NCBI GenBank assembly: GCA_027450125.1
Contig: DAIDKG010000543.1
Span: 1-7,685, forward strand
Reading direction: 5' to 3'
Source: Bordetella sp.
Lineage (GTDB): Bacteria > Pseudomonadota > Gammaproteobacteria > Burkholderiales > Burkholderiaceae_B
DNA: 7,685 bases
Below are positions 1-5,319 of this stretch, in pieces. Below the pieces are notes generated by a model. It saw only the letters and a list, made by a program, of their open reading frames with translations, made no database searches and was not told the DNA's origin. Made by a program: the position numbers and the translations under genes. Positions within the stretch are counted from its first letter, which is position 1. The number at the start of each line of letters is the position of its first letter.

Positions 1-26
1 GCTACCCGCTTATCGGCAGACAGGCC

Positions 27-40
27 TTGACCTGAATCAA
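27..40. promoter_or_regulatory. FNR/ANR-type binding site (candidate)
   Basis: The bases TTGAC-CTGA-ATCAA form an interrupted dyad matching nine of the ten fixed positions of the FNR/ANR/FixK consensus TTGAT-N4-ATCAA, flanked by a further C/G pair. Proteins of the Crp-Fnr family bind such sites to switch genes with oxygen limitation or nitrosative stress. The site is centred about 122 bases before the lipocalin start. It could serve that gene or a divergent gene beyond the left edge; I see no good -10 box at the expected spacing on the + strand (around 61-68). The match is visible, the function is inferred. Confidence 0.4.
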
Positions 41-155
41 GCAGGCCGACGCCGCGCTGAAAACATCACGCAATCTTCGGCGCATAGACTGGTTCTCTTC
101 CCGCGCGGCAATGCCAGCCCGATGGCTTGTCGCCCCCAGGCCACAGGAGATTTCC

Positions 156-680
156 ATGCGCCGGTTCTTCACCGCAGTACTGCTGATGCTGGCGTGTATC
201 AAACCTTGGGCGGCGGGTGCCGACGCGGCGCCGGCGGGGCCAGTGCAAAAGTTAGACCTGAACCGCTATGTAGGGACCTGGTATGAAATCGCCAATTTCC
301 CCCGCTTTTTCTTGCCGCAATGCGTGGCCGATACGGTTTCCGACTATACGGCCAACCGCAACGGCACGGTGACGATCGACAACCGCTGCCGCACGCGGGA
401 CGGCAGGATCACCGAAACGCGCGGCACCGCCACACTACAGAAGGGTAGCGGCTACGCCAGGATGAGGGTGACCTTTATGTGGCCGTTCTCAGCCGACTAT
501 GTAGTGGTGGGACTGGACCCCGATTACCGCTGGACGGTCATCGGCTCGGTCAACCGCAAATCCCTGTGGATTCTGTCGCGAACGCCGCGATTGCCCAAGG
601 CCGAGTTGGAGCAAGCCCTGTCCATTGCCAGCGCGCAAGGGTTTCCCATGCAAAATCTGCGTTACACCGCTCAGGATTGA
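156..680 (+). CDS. blc: Secreted lipocalin, bacterial Blc type
   Basis: A 174-residue protein of the bacterial lipocalin family, small beta-barrel carriers of lipids. E. coli Blc is an outer-membrane lipoprotein that binds lysophospholipids. The start is chosen because AGGAGA lies five bases before ATG 156 and the protein then begins with a signal peptide (RR at 2-3, hydrophobic to about 13). The diagnostic G-x-W motif is VGTWYEIA (G40, W42), followed by FPRFF. The second conserved block is DPDYRWTVIGSVNRKSLWIL, leading into SRTP, as in Blc. C56 and C78 could form a disulfide. Export type is unclear: C14 follows MLA, a weak lipobox set very early, whereas a signal peptidase I site near residue 24 (ADA) is also plausible. 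The gene converges on pagP across a shared hairpin. The family assignment is firm; the ligand is inferred. Confidence 0.9.
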   Translation: MRRFFTAVLLMLACIKPWAAGADAAPAGPVQKLDLNRYVGTWYEIANFPRFFLPQCVADTVSDYTANRNGTVTIDNRCRTRDGRITETRGTATLQKGSGYARMRVTFMWPFSADYVVVGLDPDYRWTVIGSVNRKSLWILSRTPRLPKAELEQALSIASAQGFPMQNLRYTAQD

Positions 681-714
681 CGGCATTTCGAACACGCCGA
701 ATCAAGCCCGCGGG

Positions 715-736
715 GAAAAGCCCAAAGGGGCTTTCC
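715..736. terminator. Bidirectional hairpin terminator between lipocalin and pagP
   Basis: The perfect 7-bp stem AAAGCCC (717-723) / GGGCTTT (728-734) encloses a 4-base loop. On the minus strand the stem runs into TTTTCC; on the + strand it runs into TTTCCTTCCC. It sits between two converging genes, 35 bases past the lipocalin stop and 29 bases past the pagP stop, so it most likely ends both transcripts. The U-tracts are short, so efficiency may be moderate. Confidence 0.65.
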
Positions 737-764
737 TTCCCGGCGCGCAGACCGCCAACCCGCC

Positions 765-1328
765 TCAGAACGTGTATTGGGCCCAGAAGAACGCGACGTT
801 GCCCGTGCCCCGCCGTCCCGGTACATAGGTGCCCTGCACCGTGAAGTCCTTGTATCCCACCGAGACCAGCGGCAGCGCCGCAGGGAAAGGGATGTAATCG
901 ATGACGTCTTTGCGCGCGGTCAGGAAGAGCGTGTAGCCCAGGCCGACATGCCAATCGTGGTCGCCGGTGTACCAGTCCCAGGTCGAGCCGTAGCCGGCGA
1001 TCGGCTCCCATTTCATGTGGGAATCCTTGAAGACCATGGCATAGAAGCCCTGCCAGTTGCCGTGGTCGTCGTAGTAGCCCTTGCCGTAGCCCAGGCCCCA
1101 GGGGCGTTCGTTGAAGCTGTCGATGGCCTGCCGGGTATACGTGGCGCGGTTGTGCCAGGTCTCGAGCGGCAGGTAGAGCTGGCTCTTCCCGTCCATGGAT
1201 CTGTTCCAGCGCTCGGCAATGCCGTCGCCGAGCTGGGTGAACAGGTTGTCGGCATGGGCCTGGGAAGAGAAGGCCAGCGCGGCCCCGGACAGGCAGGCCC
1301 ACGCCAGCGCCATCTTCAATACATGCAT
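765..1328 (-). CDS. pagP: Lipid A palmitoyltransferase PagP
   Basis: Outer-membrane beta-barrel enzyme that moves palmitate from the sn-1 position of a phospholipid onto lipid A, leaving a lysophospholipid. The product is 187 residues. A signal peptide ends at AHA (24-26), so the mature protein starts DNLFTQ. Counted from there, catalytic residues fall exactly at E. coli positions: H33 (H59 in LETWHNR), D76 and S77 (D102, S103 in FKDSHMKWEP), and the hydrocarbon-ruler glycine G88 (G114 in PIAGYG). NERPWG, YAMVFKDS, KWEPIAGYG and PLVSVGY are family signatures. The C-terminus ends in an aromatic (YTF), as expected for BAM-inserted barrels. The first ATG is used although only AAAG about seven bases upstream resembles a ribosome site; M6 is an alternative. 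In Bordetella pagP is known to be Bvg-controlled; I cannot pinpoint a BvgA site here. Confidence 0.95.
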   Translation of the reverse strand: MHVLKMALAWACLSGAALAFSSQAHADNLFTQLGDGIAERWNRSMDGKSQLYLPLETWHNRATYTRQAIDSFNERPWGLGYGKGYYDDHGNWQGFYAMVFKDSHMKWEPIAGYGSTWDWYTGDHDWHVGLGYTLFLTARKDVIDYIPFPAALPLVSVGYKDFTVQGTYVPGRRGTGNVAFFWAQYTF

Positions 1329-1527
1329 CTGTGAACTTTACGCAGCTGCGCGGAATAGTGGACGGGAATATGGTGCCTCGAAAGCTGTGCAAGATGTGCT
1401 TGTCATTGAAACGAATCTTTGCCCGCGCGATGCCATGACGGCCGCCGCGCCTGCTTCGCAATCCATGCCAGCCACGCATGCGCGCAGATGCCGATTCCCC
1501 TGCCCAGTCCCGGCAGGTTCGCGATCC
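1329..1527. other. Upstream region of pagP and 3' flank of the hydrolase
   Basis: The 199 bases hold the pagP control region (minus strand) and the end of the hydrolase transcript. I see no convincing promoter pair. One dyad, CCTGCC (1499-1504) / GGCAGG (1512-1517) with a 7-base loop, lies just past the hydrolase stop but lacks a T-run on either strand, so it is at best a weak terminator. No insertion element is present, unlike the B. pertussis pagP promoter, which is known to carry IS481. Confidence 0.45.
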
Positions 1528-2322
1528 TCAGCCCGCAGCCTCGCTTTGCACCGCAGCGAGAAAGCCGGTCATGATCTGCGCAAGCTCTGCGGGCGCCTCG
1601 AGCGGCGACAGATGCCCGACGCCGGGCAGGATGTGCATCGTCGCGTGCGCAATGCGGGGTAGCAATTCAGCCTGCAGGGTTTCGACGCGGTCGACCTGGT
1701 CCCGCTCGCCGCAGATGACTACAGTCGGCACGGCGATGGCGCCTGCCGCCGCGGCGATGTCCTCGCGCATGGCCACCTCGGGCCACGCGGCCTTTGCTTG
1801 CGGCGCGCCTTTCAGGCTGTCCGCGATGACCTGCTCGCGCAGGGCGGCATCCAGGGGCCTGGCAGTCAGCACGTTGTCGATGACGAATTCGACCGATTCC
1901 CGCGATTGATAGGCGCCCGACAGCATCGCGCGCTGCGCCTGCGGCAGAAGCGTCGGCGAGGGTGGAGACGGCGCCACGAGCACCAGGCCCTGGAGCCCTT
2001 CCGGACGGCGCGAGGCCATGAGCTGAGCAACCTTGCCCCCCATGGAATGCCCGACGAGCACGTAGCGCGTCAGGCCGAGCGCCTCGATCACTCCTTGCGC
2101 GTCGGCGGCCATATCGGCGATGCCGTAGCCCTGGGCCGGTGCGCCGGAATCGCCCCAGCCTCGATGATCGGTGGCCACGATCCGATAGGCGTGCTCAAGC
2201 TTGTCCGCGACCCTGTCCCAGGTGCGGGACGAGCCGCCGTAGTAATGCAGAAAAACAAGGGCTGTCTGCGCACTGCCGCGCTGCGCGACATGGATCGTCG
2301 TGCCGTTGGTTTCAATTTTCAT
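1528..2322 (-). CDS. Alpha/beta-hydrolase fold protein
   Basis: A 264-residue cytoplasmic hydrolase of the alpha/beta fold. The start at 2322 is favoured over longer readings because AGGTGA (2328-2333, read on the minus strand) lies five bases before it and the protein then begins with a standard first strand. The nucleophile elbow is GHSMGG (S93). The acid is probably D208 in CGERDQVD and the histidine is H237 in PGVGHLSPLEAP. The oxyanion region reads FLHYYGGSSRTW, with Tyr-Tyr where many relatives have HG-x. DHRGWGDS (52-59) is also typical. There is no signal peptide. The substrate cannot be read from sequence; esters, lactones or C-C hydrolysis are all possible. It is divergent from a LysR regulator, which probably controls it. 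Confidence 0.88.
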   Translation of the reverse strand: MKIETNGTTIHVAQRGSAQTALVFLHYYGGSSRTWDRVADKLEHAYRIVATDHRGWGDSGAPAQGYGIADMAADAQGVIEALGLTRYVLVGHSMGGKVAQLMASRRPEGLQGLVLVAPSPPSPTLLPQAQRAMLSGAYQSRESVEFVIDNVLTARPLDAALREQVIADSLKGAPQAKAAWPEVAMREDIAAAAGAIAVPTVVICGERDQVDRVETLQAELLPRIAHATMHILPGVGHLSPLEAPAELAQIMTGFLAAVQSEAAG

Positions 2323-2352
2323 TTCTCTCACCTGTGTTTGTTGGGTACATGC

Positions 2353-2381
2353 ATCGTAGATACCTTCCTCTAAATTGATAA
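2353..2381 (-). promoter_or_regulatory. Possible promoter of the alpha/beta hydrolase
   Basis: On the minus strand TTATCA (2381-2376) and TACGAT (2358-2353) are separated by 17 bases, each matching four of six sigma-70 consensus positions. Transcription would start near 2346, giving a leader of about 24 bases that includes the AGGTGA ribosome site. This is pattern matching by eye in AT-rich DNA, so false positives are likely. Confidence 0.3.
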
Positions 2382-2410
2382 TTGCCTGATTAATCACGAA
2401 AGTCGATAAT
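2382..2410 (+). promoter_or_regulatory. Possible promoter of the LysR gene
   Basis: TTGCCT (2382-2387) and GATAAT (2405-2410) are 17 bases apart; the -10 matches five of six consensus bases. The start point would be near 2417, leaving a leader of about 18 bases before ATG 2435. The -10 is itself the left arm of the palindrome at 2403-2421, so a regulator bound there would block polymerase, the classic arrangement for LysR autorepression. The overlap is visible; the regulation is inferred. Confidence 0.4.
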
Positions 2411-2421
2411 AAAATTATCGA
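2403..2421. promoter_or_regulatory. Perfect palindrome, candidate LysR operator
   Basis: TCGATAAT-AAA-ATTATCGA has 8-base arms and a 3-base spacer, lying 14 bases before the LysR start codon. The half-site GATAAT occurs a third time at 2377-2382, and a separate 10-base palindrome TGATTAATCA lies at 2387-2396. The block 2371-2430 is only about 27% GC (hand count, 16 of 60), in strong contrast with its surroundings. The symmetric positions do not give the textbook T-N11-A, so assignment to the neighbouring regulator rests on position. Confidence 0.55.
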
Positions 2422-2434
2422 ATCTGGAATTTGC

Positions 2435-3349
2435 ATGGACAGACTGACCAGCCTGGGGATATTCGTCGCCGCCGTGGACGAAGGCAGCTTCGCCGCGGCC
2501 GCGCGGCGCCATGGGCTTACGCCCGCCATGGCCGGCAAGCACGTGAGCGACATCGAAGCCAGGCTGAACGTGCGCCTGTTGCAGCGAACCACGCGGCGAT
2601 TGAGCCTGACCGAGGCCGGCCAGGCCTACTACGAACGCAGCAAGCAGATTCTCGACGCGTTCGACGAGGCCAACCGGGAGGCCGCCGATACGCAGGGCTC
2701 GGCGCGGGGCATGCTGCGCGTCGCGGCGCCCGTGACTTTCGGCGCAATGCACCTGGGCCAGGTCGTCGCTCAATATGCTCAGGATCACCCGCAGGTAAAT
2801 GTCGACGTGGTGCTCAGCGATCGGTATGTCGATCTGATCGACGCCGGCGTGGACGTCGCCGCCAGAATCGGCCGCCTGGAAGACCCGGCGCTGGTCACGC
2901 GCCGCATTGCCCCGTGCAGGATGGTCGTCTGCGCATCGCCCGCGTACCTTGCGCGGCACGGCACGCCCCGCAAGCCGGCCGATCTCCAGCATGCGCCCCG
3001 GCTTGCCTTCAGCGAGGCCGTGTCCGCAGGCGACTGGACGCTGTTGGATGCGAAAGGCCGGGCGCACGTCGTCGGCGGTCCGCCGCGGATATCGGCCAAC
3101 AACGTCCAATTGCTGCTGAGCGCGGCGCTGAGCGGCGCCGGGATCGCCTACGGCCCTACGTTCGTCTTCGGCGAGTCCTTGCGGCGCGGCGAGCTGACGG
3201 CGCTGCTGCCCGCCTACCGCACCGCCGACCTCGCGATTCAGGCGGTCTACCCCAGTGCGCGGCGCATACCGTACAAGGTACGCCGGTTCGTGGATTATCT
3301 TGCGCAGGCCTTGGGCGACGATCCGCCCTGGGACGCCGGCCACCGCTGA
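2435..3349 (+). CDS. LysR-family transcriptional regulator
   Basis: A 304-residue LysR-type regulator of usual length. Residues 1-60 form the winged helix-turn-helix: the family pattern F-x-x-A-x-x-x-G-S-F-x-x-A-A appears as FVAAVDEGSFAAAA, followed by the recognition helix in TPAMAGKHVSDIEARL and the wing LLQRTTRRLSLTEAG. A linker helix leads to a periplasmic-binding-like effector domain (about 90-295), with LRVAAPVTFG, VDVAARIG and GAGIAYGPTF as typical blocks. GGAA lies five bases before ATG 2435. It is divergent from the alpha/beta hydrolase across 112 bases, the usual layout for a LysR protein and its target. The effector is unknown; R-x-x-IAPCRMVVCASPAYL is the common hinge segment of the clade. 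Confidence 0.93.
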   Translation: MDRLTSLGIFVAAVDEGSFAAAARRHGLTPAMAGKHVSDIEARLNVRLLQRTTRRLSLTEAGQAYYERSKQILDAFDEANREAADTQGSARGMLRVAAPVTFGAMHLGQVVAQYAQDHPQVNVDVVLSDRYVDLIDAGVDVAARIGRLEDPALVTRRIAPCRMVVCASPAYLARHGTPRKPADLQHAPRLAFSEAVSAGDWTLLDAKGRAHVVGGPPRISANNVQLLLSAALSGAGIAYGPTFVFGESLRRGELTALLPAYRTADLAIQAVYPSARRIPYKVRRFVDYLAQALGDDPPWDAGHR

Positions 3350-3423
3350 AGCCCGATGGCGCAGTTGCGGCGATCCGTCGCATATACGGGGCAAATCAGT
3401 GCTGGTAGCATTCATCCAATGCC

Positions 3424-3442
3424 GATACGAAAATTGCGTATC
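3424..3442. repeat. Inverted repeat upstream of the dioxygenase-like gene
   Basis: GATACG (3424-3429) and CGTATC (3437-3442) form a perfect 6-base dyad with spacer AAAATTG. It lies 32 bases before ATG 3475 and 74 bases past the LysR stop. It could be an operator or a hairpin in the leader; there is no T-run, so it is not a good terminator. The core resembles the ATAC...GTAT half-sites of some LysR operators, but the spacing is nine bases and not the usual seven. Confidence 0.35.
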
Positions 3443-3474
3443 CGACGGCGCCCCCAACTCAAACCGACACGACC

Positions 3475-3822
3475 ATGCTCGACACCAACCTCATCGAAAA
3501 CTGGCACGCCCATGTCTATTTCGATGCGGCTAGCCGCGATGCCGCCTGGGCGTTCCGCCAGGAGATCGACCGGCATTTCGGCGCCAGCGTGCAGATCGGC
3601 CGGTTTCATGAGCGTCCGGTCGGACCCCATACGCAATGGTCGTATCAGATCGCCGTCGGCCCGGATCATTTCCCGGCGCTGATCAGCTGGTTGACGCTGA
3701 ACCACGGCGCCCTCGACATCTTCGTGCATCCCAATACCGGTGACGCCCTGCGCGATCATCGCGACTGCGCCGTATGGATCGGCCGCTCCTACGACCTGGT
3801 CCTGGCCGCGCTGAGCCCATGA
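3475..3822 (+). CDS. DOPA 4,5-dioxygenase family protein
   Basis: A 115-residue protein of the small DOPA-dioxygenase family, whose fungal founder cleaves the ring of L-DOPA; the bacterial members are mostly uncharacterised. Family blocks are WHAHVYFD (10-17), GRFHERPVGPH (42-52), QWSYQIAV (54-61), LNHGALDIFVHPNTGD (75-90) and a C-terminal DHRDCAVWIG. H11, H13, H45, H52 and H85 are the candidate metal or active-site residues. It has no signal peptide. No ribosome site is obvious before ATG 3475. The stop codon overlaps the arfB start as ATGA, so the two are probably co-transcribed and translationally coupled. The family is recognised with good confidence; the true substrate is not known. Confidence 0.85.
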   Translation: MLDTNLIENWHAHVYFDAASRDAAWAFRQEIDRHFGASVQIGRFHERPVGPHTQWSYQIAVGPDHFPALISWLTLNHGALDIFVHPNTGDALRDHRDCAVWIGRSYDLVLAALSP

Positions 3823-4223
3823 CCTCGCGCTACACCGTCGCTCCCCACGAGGTCGAACTCGTCGCCGTGCGCGCGCAAGGCGCGGGCGGGCAGAACGTGA
3901 ACAAGGTGTCCAGCGCCATCCATCTGCGTTTCGACGTGCGCGCCTCGGGCCTGCCGCAAGTGCTGAAGATGCGCCTGCTCGCGCTGCACGACCGGCGCCT
4001 GACGCGCGACGGCGTCATCGTCATCAAGGCGCAGGAATACCGCACCCAGGAACAGAATCGCGCCGCCGCGATCGAGCGCCTCGAAGAATTGATCGCAAGC
4101 GTCCGAACCGCCCGCAAAGTCCGCGTGGCCACGCGCCCTACCCACGCGTCGCAGCGGCGGCGCATCGAGAACAAGGTGCGGCGCGGCGAGATCAAGGCAG
4201 GGCGCGGCCGCTGGGCCGAATGA
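3819..4223 (+). CDS. arfB: Alternative ribosome-rescue peptidyl-tRNA hydrolase ArfB (YaeJ)
   Basis: A 134-residue release-factor-like protein that enters ribosomes stalled at the end of a broken mRNA and hydrolyses the peptidyl-tRNA. The catalytic loop is AQGAGGQNVNKVSSAIHLRFD with GGQ at residues 23-25. DGVIVIKAQEYRTQEQNR is the second conserved block. The basic C-terminal tail that plugs the empty mRNA channel is present (RPTHASQRRR through RRGEIKAGRGR, about 106-131), a few residues shorter than in E. coli (140 residues in total). The absence of release-factor domains that read stop codons separates it from RF1 and RF2. Start 3819 is chosen because the residues match E. coli YaeJ from the N-terminus and because it overlaps the upstream stop as ATGA. 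Confidence 0.94.
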   Translation: MTSRYTVAPHEVELVAVRAQGAGGQNVNKVSSAIHLRFDVRASGLPQVLKMRLLALHDRRLTRDGVIVIKAQEYRTQEQNRAAAIERLEELIASVRTARKVRVATRPTHASQRRRIENKVRRGEIKAGRGRWAE

Positions 4224-4257
4224 CCCGCGGCGCGAGCAGGGCCTGCCCGGGACGCAG

Positions 4258-4263
4258 TAAAAT
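4258..4263 (+). promoter_or_regulatory. Candidate -10 box just upstream of the RlmN-like gene
   Basis: TAAAAT matches five of six bases of the sigma-70 -10 consensus and ends nine bases before the A of ATG 4273. A start point six to eight bases downstream would leave a leader of only about one to three bases. No ribosome site is present (the bases between are mostly C), which fits a leaderless or near-leaderless mRNA. No -35 match is seen near 4235-4241. Confidence 0.4.
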
Positions 4264-4272
4264 CCGCCCCCC

Positions 4273-5319
4273 ATGCGCTACGCCGACTTCGATCAACGCC
4301 TCGCCGCCCTCGGCGCCCTGCCCGTCCATCGCGGCCGGGTCACGCGCGTCGGGCTGAACGGGCAGGCGCTGGACAGCGGCACGCGGCGCCGGCATTCCGA
4401 ACACTTCTTGCCGCTGGCGCTGCGCAACGCCGTGCCTGACCTGGCGGCGCAGCTGGACGGGCTTGCCCGCGTCCGCTCCGAACACGCCGGCAGCGACGGC
4501 TCGCGGCTGCTCGTCGAACTGGCCGACGGACAAATGGTGGAAAGCGTGCTGCTGCCGCGCGACGGCCTCTGCGTTTCCACCCAGGTGGGCTGCGCGGTCG
4601 GCTGCCGCTTCTGCATGACCGGCAAGAGCGGCCTGATCCGCCAGGTCGCGAGCATGGAAATCCTGGCCCAGGTCGTGCTGGCGCGGCGCCTGCGCGCGGT
4701 CAAGAAAGTCGTATTCATGGGCATGGGCGAGCCGGCGCACAACCTGGACAACGTGCTCGAGGCAATAACTCTGCTCGGCACCGAGGGCAATATCGGCCAC
4801 AAGAACCTGGTGTTCTCCACCGTGGGCGACCTGCGCGTGTTCGACGCCCTGCCGCGCCAGCGCGTCAAACCTGCGCTGGCCCTGTCGCTGCACACCACCA
4901 AGGCCGCGCTGCGCGAGCACCTGTTGCCGCGCGCGCCGAAAATCGCGCCGGAAGAACTGATCGCGCTCGGCGAGCAATACGCGCGCGATACCGACTACCC
5001 CATCCAGTACCAGTGGACGCTGCTCAAGGGCGTCAACGACGGCGACGACGAACTCGACGCCATTGTTCGCCTGCTCAAGGGCAAGTATGGCGTGCTCAAC
5101 GTCATTCCCTTCAACAGCCTGGAAGGAGACGACTACCAGCGGCCCGATCCCGGACGCATACGCGAGATCGTGCGCAATCTGCACAGCCGCGGCGTGCTGA
5201 CCAAGGTCAGGAACAGCGCCGGGCAGGACGTGGATGGCGGCTGCGGCCAGCTGCGCGCACGCGCCGTCGGAACAGCGCAAACGGTCGGCCTTCGCCGCAT
5301 GCGCGTTGCCCTTTCCTAA
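4273..5319 (+). CDS. RlmN/Cfr-family radical-SAM RNA methyltransferase, divergent paralogue
   Basis: A 348-residue radical-SAM enzyme. Members methylate adenine through a 4Fe-4S cluster and two further cysteines; RlmN acts on C2 of A2503 in 23S rRNA and A37 of some tRNAs, Cfr on C8 of A2503. The cluster motif is CAVGCRFC (C107, C111, C114). The two catalytic cysteines align with E. coli C118 (here C100 in GLCVSTQVGC) and C355 (C324 in DGGCGQL). GMGEP (150-154) binds SAM; LSLHTT, LLKGVND and NVIPFN are family blocks. The first ~95 residues lack the KPFRA-x-Q-x-x-x-W signature of standard RlmN, and SLHA is SLHT, so this looks like a second, divergent member and not the housekeeping enzyme. The target base is therefore uncertain. 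It converges on the diguanylate cyclase with a 4-base overlap. Confidence 0.88.
   Translation: MRYADFDQRLAALGALPVHRGRVTRVGLNGQALDSGTRRRHSEHFLPLALRNAVPDLAAQLDGLARVRSEHAGSDGSRLLVELADGQMVESVLLPRDGLCVSTQVGCAVGCRFCMTGKSGLIRQVASMEILAQVVLARRLRAVKKVVFMGMGEPAHNLDNVLEAITLLGTEGNIGHKNLVFSTVGDLRVFDALPRQRVKPALALSLHTTKAALREHLLPRAPKIAPEELIALGEQYARDTDYPIQYQWTLLKGVNDGDDELDAIVRLLKGKYGVLNVIPFNSLEGDDYQRPDPGRIREIVRNLHSRGVLTKVRNSAGQDVDGGCGQLRARAVGTAQTVGLRRMRVALS

Noticed and set aside
2..202. 66-residue minus-strand frame at the left edge
   Set aside because: It overlaps the lipocalin start and signal peptide, contains no recognisable motif, and lacks a convincing ribosome site.
777..1334. Long + strand reading frame opposite pagP (185 residues)
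   Set aside because: It is the antisense shadow of pagP in GC-rich DNA; the minus strand has a signal peptide, catalytic residues and barrel motifs, the + strand none.
1499..1517. CCTGCC/GGCAGG dyad after the hydrolase as a terminator
   Set aside because: Six-base stem with a 7-base loop and no T-run on either strand; not enough to call.
2323..2592. N-terminal extension of the alpha/beta hydrolase to 2592
   Set aside because: It would run through the divergent AT-rich control region and into the LysR gene; AGGTGA before ATG 2322 marks the real start.
2390..3457. 355-residue minus-strand frame opposite the LysR gene
   Set aside because: It is rich in Arg, Ala and Gly with no family motif, and mirrors a clear LysR protein; typical of GC-rich antisense frames.
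4224..4272. GCAGG-G-CCTGC dyad between arfB and the RlmN-like gene as a terminator
   Set aside because: Arms are only five bases with a one-base spacer and there is no T-run, so it cannot form a usual hairpin terminator.
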